From: JAFGRR01 sp964563855
Lineage (GTDB): Bacteria; Planctomycetota; Phycisphaerae; UBA1845; Fen-1342
Length of the DNA stretch: 64,000 nucleotides
Reading direction: 5' to 3'
Assembly: GCA_964563855.1 (NCBI GenBank)
Contig: CAZLYU010000012.1
Location: 10,064-74,063 of the forward strand
The translations under genes were made by a program, and so were the position numbers. This document shows positions 1 through 7,976 of this stretch, piece by piece (positions within the stretch are counted from its first letter, which is position 1; the number at the start of each line of letters is the position of its first letter). The notes beneath the pieces were generated by a model. The model was not told the origin of the DNA and ran no database searches. It was given only the letters and a program-made list of their open reading frames with translations.

Positions 1-553
1 GGTCGTACTCGAGCTTCCGCTCGAGCGTGACGCTGGCGCGCCCGAACACCTGCGCCATCCCGGTGAGTCCCGGCTTCACGAGCAGCCGACAGCGCTGCCG
101 GGCGTCCCATTCGGCGATTTGCTGCACAAAGAGGGGGCGCGGCCCGACCAGCGACATCTCGCCACGCACGACGTTGATGAGTTGCGGCAGCTCGTCGACG
201 CTTGATTCGCGCAGAAAGCGGCCCAGACGCGTGATGCGCGGGTCCTCGCCTTGCGACGGGGAATCGCCGAAGGGGTCGGCGTCGGTGCGCATGGTGCGAA
301 ACTTCATGAGCGTGAAGGGTCGGCCGTACCAGCCGGCGCGGGTTTGCTGAAAGAGCGCTGGCCCCGGGCTGTCCCGCTTGATCAGCAGCGCAATCACGAG
401 CAGCGCCGGCGAGAGCAGAATGAGCACGAGCGTCGCCGCCACGCGGTCGATGGCGTGTTTGATGGCGCTGGAGAAGGGTCCGATACCGACGCGGACGGGC
501 GGATCGGCCCAATCGGGCTGCGTCTTGTTGGGCGTTGGCGGACGATCGCTCAT
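1..553 (-). CDS. Polyprenyl-phosphate sugar transferase (bacterial sugar transferase family), C-terminus cut by window edge
   Basis: The minus strand is open from an ATG at 553 to the window edge, giving about 184 residues. After a hydrophilic N-terminus there is one hydrophobic segment (about residues 37-60), then family hallmarks of WcaJ/PglC-type phosphoglycosyl transferases: RDSPGPALFQQTRAG, a KFRTMRTDA motif, an RLGRFLR-x-SS-x-DELPQL block, SLVGPRPL and KPGLTGMAQVFGR. Such enzymes move a sugar phosphate from a nucleotide sugar onto undecaprenyl phosphate at the inner membrane and start exopolysaccharide or O-antigen synthesis. Only some 20-40 C-terminal residues should be missing. The neighbours inside the window are unrelated, so the rest of the polysaccharide locus is probably to the left. 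The sugar donated is not predictable. Confidence 0.92.
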   Translation of the reverse strand, partial: MSDRPPTPNKTQPDWADPPVRVGIGPFSSAIKHAIDRVAATLVLILLSPALLVIALLIKRDSPGPALFQQTRAGWYGRPFTLMKFRTMRTDADPFGDSPSQGEDPRITRLGRFLRESSVDELPQLINVVRGEMSLVGPRPLFVQQIAEWDARQRCRLLVKPGLTGMAQVFGRASVTLERKLEYD

Positions 554-701
554 CCCTTAGAGCCTACCAGACTTGTCAAAAACGACGTAATCGGCCACCC
601 GGTCGCCTGAGTAGCGCTGCGTGCGTCGTCAGGCACTTGATCGTGCGAGCGATGTTCGCTCGCACCCCCAGCGTGCACGTTGCGCCCTCTACAATTTCAG
701 C

Positions 702-2402
702 ATGTCGAATCACCCGCGTCGCCACGGCGGTCCCATTCACACGTATCGCAAGCACGACCCGACGCGGTTTCCCATGCCCGACGCGGCGCCGCCGGACATG
801 GTCTCGCCGGCGTTTGAGCACATGCTCACGTACGGCGGCATGCGGCGGCTGACTCCGGAGCAACTCGCAGAGGCGATCGAGATCGACCCGCAGCAGATTC
901 AGGGCCTCGGTCCGAGCATCGATCAGTTGCGGGCAATGCTCGAAGAGCGGAAGCGGAAGATTTTGGAGACGCACGAGACCGATAGCGTGCGCCGCGAGGC
1001 GGAGGACGCGTTTCAGCAGGCGATCAAGAACGCCCGGCCGCCAAACAATCTGCTCAAGGCGTTTAACAAAGCCGTGCAACGGCAGCAACCGATCGACTTT
1101 GAGCGTCTGTGGTATCGAGCCGACGAGCAGAGCCGCTTCGCGACGCAGGTGTTGCACGTGAATGAACGGTTGGTGGAGCGCGACGAAGTCGACGAATTGG
1201 CTTCGAAGTATCACTTCACCGGGGCCGGCGCGCTCGATGTGCCGGGCGCGCTCAAGGTGAAGGCCGAGCTGGAGACGATCGACCGGCTGTTGCAGCAACT
1301 CGAGCAGGCCGCGAAAGAGGCGAAGGTTTACCTCATCGATATGGAGGCCCTCGCGGAATTCGCCGAAGAAGGCCAACTCGAAAACTTGGCGCGCATTCAG
1401 CAGCAAGTCGAAGAGTTGCTGCGACACCAGGCTGAAGAGCAGGGATTAATCAGCGAGAACGGCAAGCTGACGCTGTCGCCGAAGGCGTACCGCATCTTTC
1501 AAAGCAAGCTGCTCGACCAGATTTTCAGCGATCTGCACGCGAGCAAGAGCGGTCGGCATCAAGTCGAGCTGTCGGGCGATGGCGCGGTCGAGATGCAGCG
1601 CACCAAGACGTACGAATACGGCGACTCGCTGGCGAACATGGACACGACCAACTCGATGATCAATGCGCTGCTGCGGAACGGGCCGGGTCTGCCGGTGCGG
1701 ATGCGGCCCGACGACATCGAGATTCACCTGACGCGCAACAACCCCAAGTGCGCCACCAGCGTGTTGATGGATATGTCCGGTTCGATGCGCTGGGGCGGGC
1801 TCTACATCGATGTGAAGCGCATGGCGCTGGCGCTTAACGGTCTGATCCGCAGCGAGTATCCCGGCGACTTCCTCGACTTCATTGAAATTGCGACGCTCGC
1901 CAAGCGAAAGCACGTGGCGGAAGTGGTCGAGTTGCTGCCTAAGCCGGTGACGATTCACGATCCGGTGGTGCGCCTGCGGGCGGACATGAGCGACCCGAAG
2001 CTCAGCGAAGCCATCCTGCCGCCGCACTTCACGAACATTCAACACGGTCTGCAGCTGGCGCGGCAGGTGCTGGGCGTGCAGGACACGCCGAACCGACAGG
2101 TTTTTGTGATTACCGACGGGTTGCCGACGGCGCACTTTGAGGGCAGCGAACTCTTTCTGCTCTATCCGCCGCACGAACGCACGGCCGACGAGACGATGCG
2201 CGAGGGGCTGCGTTGCCGAGATGAAGGCATCGTGATCAACATCTTTTTGCTGAGCACGTGGGCGCAGAGCCGCGAAGATGTACAGTTCGCGCACGGGCTG
2301 GCTGAAACGACGGGCGGGCGGGTGATCTTCGTATCGGGCGGTGAACTCGATCGATTCGTTGTGTGGGACTACGTCAAGCGGCGTCGGTTGATACTCGGTT
2401 AG
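702..2402 (+). CDS. VWA-domain protein
   Basis: The protein has 566 residues. The N-terminal 300 residues are soluble, charged and helix-rich, with coiled-coil-like stretches rich in E, Q and R. A von Willebrand factor A domain follows, with a MIDAS motif DMSGS starting at residue 357 and a later VITDGLPTAHF loop, which suggests a metal-dependent protein-interaction module. No signal peptide or membrane segment is visible, so it is cytoplasmic. VWA proteins of this shape often work with a MoxR-type AAA ATPase, but none is adjacent here. I chose the ATG at 702; the frame is open further upstream, but that part reads like non-coding sequence. The molecular partner is unknown. Confidence 0.8.
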   Translation: MSNHPRRHGGPIHTYRKHDPTRFPMPDAAPPDMVSPAFEHMLTYGGMRRLTPEQLAEAIEIDPQQIQGLGPSIDQLRAMLEERKRKILETHETDSVRREAEDAFQQAIKNARPPNNLLKAFNKAVQRQQPIDFERLWYRADEQSRFATQVLHVNERLVERDEVDELASKYHFTGAGALDVPGALKVKAELETIDRLLQQLEQAAKEAKVYLIDMEALAEFAEEGQLENLARIQQQVEELLRHQAEEQGLISENGKLTLSPKAYRIFQSKLLDQIFSDLHASKSGRHQVELSGDGAVEMQRTKTYEYGDSLANMDTTNSMINALLRNGPGLPVRMRPDDIEIHLTRNNPKCATSVLMDMSGSMRWGGLYIDVKRMALALNGLIRSEYPGDFLDFIEIATLAKRKHVAEVVELLPKPVTIHDPVVRLRADMSDPKLSEAILPPHFTNIQHGLQLARQVLGVQDTPNRQVFVITDGLPTAHFEGSELFLLYPPHERTADETMREGLRCRDEGIVINIFLLSTWAQSREDVQFAHGLAETTGGRVIFVSGGELDRFVVWDYVKRRRLILG

Positions 2403-2643
2403 GCTCTCACGTCAAGGCGAACGTCCGCCTCCAGGCGCCTGTAATGCGGCGGCTGTGAGCGTCAGACACGCTTCGGCGGCCCGTGTTCCGCGGTTTTGCT
2501 TCCAATTCAGAAAATCGAGCGCCTAAGCTTTTCAGGCGATGCGGCGCGACCCAACGCCGCACGTCGACAGGCGCCAATGCTCCCACCATAAGGGCGCCGC
2601 TGCTTTCAAGTGATCCATCGCCGGGCCCACGAGGGTCGCTACC

Positions 2644-3609
2644 ATGCGTCCTACGATTCTGGTCGCGGCGATTGTTCTGGTGAGCCACGCCAACGCCCTT
2701 GAATTGACGACCCGCATCGTGACGGGTCAGCGCTACGCGATTTACGCCGGTGCGCATGACGGCCGCGGCCTGCGCATGGTGGCGTCGGGGCAGGGCGGGG
2801 CCGCACACGCGGTGCAAGCCCATCGCCTTGCGCTTCATTCGCATGATCAACTCTACTTCGCACTATGGGGGGCGGCGGATACGACCGGCTTCGTAGGAGA
2901 GCTGCGCGGCGCCGGCGTGAGCGTGACAACAGGCGAGCCGCAGTGGCGCGTACACGACACTCAGACGCCGCGGGCCCGAGAAGCCGGACCGCTCGATCCG
3001 ACGGTGGTGCGAGCGCTGATTCGACGCGCGAACGCCAAGCAGGCTTGGAAGGAGCCGTTGGTGCGGCCGCAGCAATCGTATCTGACAGAGGGCGCGATCT
3101 GGATCGACGCGCGGCAGAACAGCAGCAGCGCGAGCGCGAGTGCACGAGCCGTCTGCATCATCTTTCGCACGCAGGCCCCGCTCCGTCACGGCGGTCCGCT
3201 GACGACGGTCGGGGGGTTCGGCGGCGGAATTCCGGGCGCGCTGCTTACGTCGGTCGACGGCATCTTGTCGGGGGTGACGACGGCGGGCGGCGGCGGCGGC
3301 GGGGCGGGTGCGACGCCCGCGAGCGGCGCCCCCGATTTCGGGCCGGTGACGACGTTCAATTCGCAGGACTTCACTCGTGACCTTTCGCTTCCGCCGACAG
3401 TCCCGAGTTTTCCCGACTCGCCTTCGACGCCTCACGACGCTCCGGAACCGTCGCCGCAAGTCGCCCCGCCGCGGCAAACCGCGCCGCCGGCGATCCCTCC
3501 GCAGCCGCCGACGGTGGGGCCGCCGGTTCCGGAGCCGGCGACGTTGGTTCCGTTGAGCTTGGCGTTGCTGCTGCTGAGGCGTCGACGTTGCGGTACGCGA
3601 GGGGCGTGA
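2644..3609 (+). CDS. Secreted PEP-CTERM protein with glycine- and proline-rich C-terminal half
   Basis: This 321-residue protein starts with a short signal peptide (MRPTILVAAIVLVSHANA). Its C-terminus is a PEP-CTERM sorting signal: the VPEPATL motif, a hydrophobic stretch and an RRRR tail. That signal is recognised by exosortase, which would remove it and let the protein go to the outer envelope. Residues about 215-235 are a glycine run and residues about 255-300 are proline-rich, a likely extended spacer. The N-terminal 200 residues match no family I recognise. No exosortase gene lies in this window. The start is the first ATG, consistent with the signal peptide. Confidence 0.8.
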   Translation: MRPTILVAAIVLVSHANALELTTRIVTGQRYAIYAGAHDGRGLRMVASGQGGAAHAVQAHRLALHSHDQLYFALWGAADTTGFVGELRGAGVSVTTGEPQWRVHDTQTPRAREAGPLDPTVVRALIRRANAKQAWKEPLVRPQQSYLTEGAIWIDARQNSSSASASARAVCIIFRTQAPLRHGGPLTTVGGFGGGIPGALLTSVDGILSGVTTAGGGGGGAGATPASGAPDFGPVTTFNSQDFTRDLSLPPTVPSFPDSPSTPHDAPEPSPQVAPPRQTAPPAIPPQPPTVGPPVPEPATLVPLSLALLLLRRRRCGTRGA

Positions 3610-3671
3610 GGCGGTATCGTCTTTCCGCCCGAAGCGGTCAGGTAGGGACGGATGACGCGACCGCTTGCGAG

Positions 3672-4076
3672 CTAGTCGCGGGCCGTCGATCGGGGGCGCG
3701 GGTTCGGCCGCGGCGGCGTCGCGGGGCGGTTCGTCGGCTCGACGGCCTGACGCGTCAGCAAGAACCAGCGCGGGGCCTGCGATCCGCGACTCGGCGATTG
3801 GCGAGCGAAATAGATCCGCCAAATCGCGTTGTCCGACATTCGCAATGTCCAGCAGTGTCGACGCAGGTAGACCTCCGCGCCCGCGCGATGGCCTTCGGGG
3901 GCGGATTCCTTCCATTGCTCCAGCACTTCGACGATGTCGTACTGATCGTCGCGCCAAGCGAATGAACACGGCAAACCGGGCTCTCCGCGCGACATGCCCG
4001 CGGTGTCGAATCCCGCGTCAACCGGGCTGATGGGCTCGCTGACGAACTCTTCCACACCGCCGTCATTGCTGCGCAT
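3672..4076 (-). CDS. DUF6504 family protein
   Basis: This is a small soluble protein of 134 residues. The first 105 resemble the DUF6504 family: EEFVSEPISPV, an FDTAGMSRGEPGLPCSF stretch, a WRDDQYDIVEVLEQWK segment, YLRRHCW and WRIYFARQ, ending in a conserved RWFLLTRQ. The remaining 25 residues are Pro/Arg-rich and probably disordered. The ATG at 4076 has AAGGAG nine bases upstream and is preferred to a TTG at 4100. In other bacteria this domain sits near DNA-repair polymerase genes, but here it is the last gene of the Kai cluster, about 65 bases after the KaiB-like gene, so it may be co-transcribed. Its function is unknown. Confidence 0.7.
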   Translation of the reverse strand: MRSNDGGVEEFVSEPISPVDAGFDTAGMSRGEPGLPCSFAWRDDQYDIVEVLEQWKESAPEGHRAGAEVYLRRHCWTLRMSDNAIWRIYFARQSPSRGSQAPRWFLLTRQAVEPTNRPATPPRPNPRPRSTARD

Positions 4077-4143
4077 GGCTGGTTGCTCCTTCAGCTTCAA
4101 GTCGCATCGACGAACTGTAGCCGCTGTGCGACGAAGCTAGAAG

Positions 4144-4479
4144 CTACGGATTGGCGAACTCGGGGAACAGCGTCAGCATGACCGTGCGTTGGTTCGACAG
4201 ATCGCCGACCACCTGCCCGCAGTCGGGGGCGTCGGCTCGCAACATGGTGGGTGTCGCGACGACGCCACGCAACGTTTCGGGGGGCGCCGAACAGACGTCG
4301 ATGACGCGCAGCAGGCAATCGACCGGCAGCGTGTCGATGAGTGCACGCGCGTGGGCGATGCTGCGCTCGGTGATGCCCGATCGATGGTCGACGTAGAGAT
4401 GCAGTTCGACCGGCGCGTTTTCTGTCCCCTCTTCGTCACCGACAATCAGCCGCAGCGCTCGATGGTGGCCTGTACTCAA
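4144..4479 (-). CDS. Divergent KaiB-like protein (second KaiB paralogue of the cluster)
   Basis: The protein has 111 residues with a KaiB-type thioredoxin-like fold: a first strand VELHLYVDHRSG, an RVIDVCSAPPET segment matching the KaiB EVIDV region, the cis-proline ATPTML loop, and GDLSNQRTVMLTL in place of the usual GDLSDRERVLLGL. It shares the layout of the KaiB encoded at 7680-7976 but is clearly divergent and has a roughly 25-residue N-terminal extension. KaiB proteins bind the KaiC CI ring after switching fold. This one may bind KaiC, or the adjacent histidine kinase as SasA's KaiB-like domain does, but that is inference. The start is TTG with a weak ribosome-binding site and could be off. 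It begins 21 bases after the kinase stop. Confidence 0.8.
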   Translation of the reverse strand: MSTGHHRALRLIVGDEEGTENAPVELHLYVDHRSGITERSIAHARALIDTLPVDCLLRVIDVCSAPPETLRGVVATPTMLRADAPDCGQVVGDLSNQRTVMLTLFPEFANP

Positions 4480-4500
4480 ATCGTGGTCGCTCGTCCGGTG

Positions 4501-6009
4501 TTAGGCAACCGACTCGGATTCAGCAGATGAGGCGGATCGCCGTCGCTCGACCAACTCGCTGGCTTGGTTGATCAGATCATCGGGTGCGAACGGTTTGCTA
4601 AGGAAGCCGACGCACGTGTCGCCGACCATCAAATCGAGCGATTCTTTCGGGTAGCCGGAGATAAAGAGGAAGGGCAGTGTTGGGGCGACGCGACGCACTT
4701 CGCGGTAGAGCTCGCCGCCGCCGCCGTCCGGCATGACGACGTCGGAGATCACGAGGTCGACGTCGGCGCATTCTCCATCGCGGAGCACGGCGAGCGCGCT
4801 GGCCCCCGTGTCGGCCGAGACGACCCGCCAGCCCGCCCGCATGAGCACTTCACTCACGATGCCGCGAATGTCTTCGTCGTCTTCGACGAGCAAGACCGAG
4901 CCGACCTGTCGGGCCGGCTGTGCGACCAAGCTGGGACGACGCTGGCCACCGCTGGTCCGCCCGGCGTCGGCGTAGGGCAACGCGATTTGAACATGGGTTC
5001 CGAGGCCCGGCTCGCTGCGCAGCAGGATCTGCCCGTTCGCCTGATGCACGATGCCGTAAACGGTCGCCAGTCCGAGACCGGTGCCCTGGCCTTCGGGTTT
5101 GGTCGTGAAGAACGGCTCGAAGGCTCGCGCGCGAACTTCGTCATCCATGCCGTGGCCGGTGTCGCGGACGGACAGGGTCACATGCCGACGCCGGTCGACC
5201 GAGACGGCGCAAACCAGCGTTCCGCCTTCGGGCATGGCGTCGCGCGCGTTGACGGCGAGATTGACGATGACCTGCTCGACCTGCGATCGGTCGGCCATGA
5301 TCCAGGCGGGCTCGTCGGCGCACTCCGCCGTCAGTTGAATGTGCTCGCCGATGATGCGCGACAACATGGTCGACATATCCGAGACCACTGTGTTCAGATC
5401 GAGGCGTCGCGGTCGGACCACGCGTTTGCGGCTGAACGTGAGTAGCTGGGACGTCAACGCGGCGCCGCGTTGGGCGACGTCGCGGACCTGGGCGGCGTAG
5501 CGTCGGCGGGGGTCGTCATCGCTCATCTGTTCGATGAGCATCATGCTGCAGGTGATGATCGAAGTGAGGAGATTGTTAAAATCGTGAGCGATCCCGCCGG
5601 AGAGGTTGCCCAGCGCTTCCATCTTGTGCGCCTGCCGCAGCTCCTCTTCCAGACGGCGGCGCTCGGAAATGTCGCGCAAGGAGATGACGTACACCTCCTC
5701 GTCGTTCCACTTCGCCAGCACCGCCCGCATTTCCGCGACCGTTTCGGCGGCCTGCGGCGTCACGATGTTCACCTCCGCGTATTCGTCGGGAACGATCGGC
5801 AAGCCGAACGGCTCGCCCACCAGTTCTTCCGCCGGGCGGCCAAAGAGCGCGGCGGCCGACGGGTTGGCGAAGCGGATGTTCTGGTCGGCGTCGACCACGA
5901 GAATGCCGTCGAGCGTGGCGTCGATCACCTGCCGGAGCGGTGAGTCCTGCTGTGCGACGGCATTGTCGCTCAAGCCAGCGGTTAGCGCGTCAGTGGATCC
6001 AAGTGTCAC
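4501..6009 (-). CDS. Hybrid sensor histidine kinase (PAS, HisKA, HATPase, receiver) in the Kai cluster
   Basis: Domains in order over 502 residues: a PAS sensor domain (about 25-115), a HisKA dimerisation domain with the phosphoacceptor H142 in GGIAHDFNNLL, an HATPase_c domain with the N box VNLAVNARDAM (about 249-259), a GHGMDD box and a GTGLGLATV box, and a C-terminal receiver with phosphoacceptor D423 in VISDVVMPD and a conserved SKPF lysine. No membrane segment is present, so it is a cytoplasmic kinase. The start is GTG at 6009, with GAGGGAA just upstream. It lies between kaiC and the second kaiB-like gene, the position expected of a clock output kinase, but it has no KaiB-like sensor domain of its own. 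The PAS ligand is unknown. Confidence 0.93.
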   Translation of the reverse strand: MTLGSTDALTAGLSDNAVAQQDSPLRQVIDATLDGILVVDADQNIRFANPSAAALFGRPAEELVGEPFGLPIVPDEYAEVNIVTPQAAETVAEMRAVLAKWNDEEVYVISLRDISERRRLEEELRQAHKMEALGNLSGGIAHDFNNLLTSIITCSMMLIEQMSDDDPRRRYAAQVRDVAQRGAALTSQLLTFSRKRVVRPRRLDLNTVVSDMSTMLSRIIGEHIQLTAECADEPAWIMADRSQVEQVIVNLAVNARDAMPEGGTLVCAVSVDRRRHVTLSVRDTGHGMDDEVRARAFEPFFTTKPEGQGTGLGLATVYGIVHQANGQILLRSEPGLGTHVQIALPYADAGRTSGGQRRPSLVAQPARQVGSVLLVEDDEDIRGIVSEVLMRAGWRVVSADTGASALAVLRDGECADVDLVISDVVMPDGGGGELYREVRRVAPTLPFLFISGYPKESLDLMVGDTCVGFLSKPFAPDDLINQASELVERRRSASSAESESVA

Positions 6010-6135
6010 CAGTTTCCCTCGTGCGGAACGTCGAGCGCCGACAGCGTGAGAGGACGCCTCGACCTGTTTCCTATCGGAGTGATCGGTGGGTGAAACACGA
6101 CTTCATGGTCACGATTGCGCCCAAAGCGCAAGTTT

Positions 6136-7647
6136 TCATTTCGCGTCGCGGAACAAGTCGTCCATCCGTTCGAGCTCGGTGGGTGTGAGGTACGTGAAGC
6201 GGCCGGCGAGAATGCCGCTGACATTCCGGAACGCCCGCCCGACGTGCATGCCGCTATTGTCGATCGAGAACTCGCGAATATCTTTGTCATGGTAGGACCC
6301 GCGCATCTTGAGAACGGTTAGACACCGTCTCATCTCGCCATACATTTCAACGTAACGCAGCAGAATAATCGAATCGGTAATGGTCGAGATGTGCGATTCG
6401 GTGATCGAAGCGCCGCCCAGCAGGTCGGTGGTCGTCGCGGTGAACAACCCCGCGACTTCTTTGTGTTTGATGAACGACGTCAGCGCGATGACGAACTCGC
6501 GAAAGCTCTTGAGCGTCGACATGCGCTCCAATGCCGAGAGGCTGTCGATCGCGACGCGATCCGGCCCGTACTCCTCGATGACGTGTTTCATGCGAATCAG
6601 GTGATCTTCGAGCGTCGCCGTCTCGGGATAGGCGCATTCCACGCGCAGCAATCCGTCGTTTTCGAGTTTCTCGAAGTCGACGCCCCACCCGGCCGCATTG
6701 CGGATGAGCTGATCGCGGCTCTCTTCAAACGCGAAGAGCAGGCCGCGCTCGCCGGCGTCGGCGCCGCCCGAGACGAAGTGCGTGACGAGGAGCGTCTTGC
6801 CGGTGCCGGTCGCGCCCGACGTCAGCACGATCGAGTCGCGGAAGAAGCCGCCGCCGCACATCTGGTTCAGTTGCTCGACGCCGGAGCTGATGCGTTTCTC
6901 GCTGGAACGCTGTTTCAGCTCCATGGCGGAGAGCGGGATCAGGACCATGCCGTCTTTGGTGATGCTGTACGGGAACTCACCTTTGCCGTGCTGCGTTCCG
7001 CGATACTTCAGGATTTCGAGCGTTCGGCGGCGTTTCTCATCCTCCAGCACATTGCGGAGGATGATCACGTTGTCAGAGACGAACTCTTCCACGTTGAAGC
7101 GCGAGATGGCGCCGTACTCCTGGCTGCGCTCCGCAGTCAGAATCGTGGTGAACTCCAGGTCGCGCAGGCTGCACACCACGCGGAACAGTTCGCGCCGGAC
7201 GGCGTGCATGTTCTGAAACTGCACGAAGGCCACGCTGACCGAGTCGATCGCGACGCGCGACGCGTTGACCTTGCGGGCCGCGTGCTCGATGCGGGCCATC
7301 AGCGCGCCGAAATCGAAATCTCCGGCGGTGACGACTTCCTGGCCGGGTTGCGGCGAGGCGTCGACGAACGCCAGGCGGCCGTCCTGTTCGTACTTGGCCA
7401 GGTCCCAACCGAAGGCGCGTACGTTCCGACAGATCTGCTCCGGCGGCTCCTCGAAGGTCACAAACACGCCGCCTTCGTCGGTCTTGCGAATGCCCTCGAC
7501 GATGAACTGGACCGCCATCACGGTCTTGCCGCTCCCGGCGGAGCCGGCGACGAGCGTGCTGCGCCCCTTGGGCAAGCCGCCGTTCGAGATGTGGTCGAAT
7601 CCCGGCAGCCACGTGGCCAGTTTCTCAACGGCGGAGGTCTGCTCCAT
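6136..7647 (-). CDS. kaiC: KaiC, double-domain circadian clock ATPase/autokinase
   Basis: At 503 residues this is a full CI+CII KaiC (cyanobacterial KaiC is 519). CI has Walker A GSAGSGKT (35-42) and catalytic glutamates E66/E67. CII has Walker A GATGTGKT (278-285) and E308/E309. The phosphorylation segment TESHIST is intact, with S421 and T422 at the positions of cyanobacterial S431 and T432, and T416 at the T426 position. The A-loop-like C-terminus is present but the tail is a few residues shorter than in Synechococcus. The family forms ATP-dependent hexamers that autophosphorylate and dephosphorylate. The ATG at 7647 has GAGGA six bases upstream, so the five upstream in-frame residues are not used. 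It follows kaiB by 32 bases. Confidence 0.96.
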   Translation of the reverse strand: MEQTSAVEKLATWLPGFDHISNGGLPKGRSTLVAGSAGSGKTVMAVQFIVEGIRKTDEGGVFVTFEEPPEQICRNVRAFGWDLAKYEQDGRLAFVDASPQPGQEVVTAGDFDFGALMARIEHAARKVNASRVAIDSVSVAFVQFQNMHAVRRELFRVVCSLRDLEFTTILTAERSQEYGAISRFNVEEFVSDNVIILRNVLEDEKRRRTLEILKYRGTQHGKGEFPYSITKDGMVLIPLSAMELKQRSSEKRISSGVEQLNQMCGGGFFRDSIVLTSGATGTGKTLLVTHFVSGGADAGERGLLFAFEESRDQLIRNAAGWGVDFEKLENDGLLRVECAYPETATLEDHLIRMKHVIEEYGPDRVAIDSLSALERMSTLKSFREFVIALTSFIKHKEVAGLFTATTTDLLGGASITESHISTITDSIILLRYVEMYGEMRRCLTVLKMRGSYHDKDIREFSIDNSGMHVGRAFRNVSGILAGRFTYLTPTELERMDDLFRDAK

Positions 7648-7679
7648 GCTCAATCCTCGCAAAGTGGCGACGCCACGGA

Positions 7680-7976
7680 CTAGTCGTCATGAGTGCTGCG
7701 CGTCGAACTCACCAAGTCGAGCCCGAGCAGAACCCGCTCGCGATCGGAAAGGTCGCCGATCATCCTCCGCAGCGGCGGCGGCAGCGATTTGATGAGGGTT
7801 GGGGTTGCGAAAATCTTCTCGTCTTCGGCGAGTTGTGGTCGTTCGAGCACATCGACGACCTCGAGTTCGTATCGCCCGGCGAGTTCTTCGTCGCAGATGG
7901 TTTGCACCATGTTGATCGCCGCTTGTGCAGCGGGTGGACGACCCGTCACATAGAGGCGCAGGACGTACTCAGCCAT
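7680..7976 (-). CDS. kaiB: KaiB, circadian clock protein
   Basis: This 98-residue protein is a standard KaiB: strand VLRLYVTGRPP, the ICDEELAGRYELEVVDVLE segment, ATPTLIKSLPPPLRR and the diagnostic GDLSDRERVLLGLDL. In cyanobacteria KaiB binds phosphorylated KaiC after fold switching and sequesters KaiA. Two in-frame ATGs follow an AGGAG, at 7979 and 7976; the second has the better spacing of seven bases. The start overlaps the stop codon of the upstream PAS/KaiA-like gene (TGA at 7971-7969), so the two are probably translationally coupled. It is much closer to canonical KaiB than the paralogue at 4144-4479. Confidence 0.95.
   Translation of the reverse strand: MAEYVLRLYVTGRPPAAQAAINMVQTICDEELAGRYELEVVDVLERPQLAEDEKIFATPTLIKSLPPPLRRMIGDLSDRERVLLGLDLVSSTRSTHDD

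Noticed and set aside
576..2294. Long open frames on the minus strand opposite the VWA gene
   Set aside because: They are antisense shadows of a GC-rich gene: the plus-strand frame has recognisable VWA motifs, and the minus-strand translations have no domain and unusual Arg/His content.
2863..3969. 368-residue minus-strand frame opposite the PEP-CTERM gene
   Set aside because: Very Arg-rich low-complexity translation. The plus-strand gene has a signal peptide and a clear PEP-CTERM tail.
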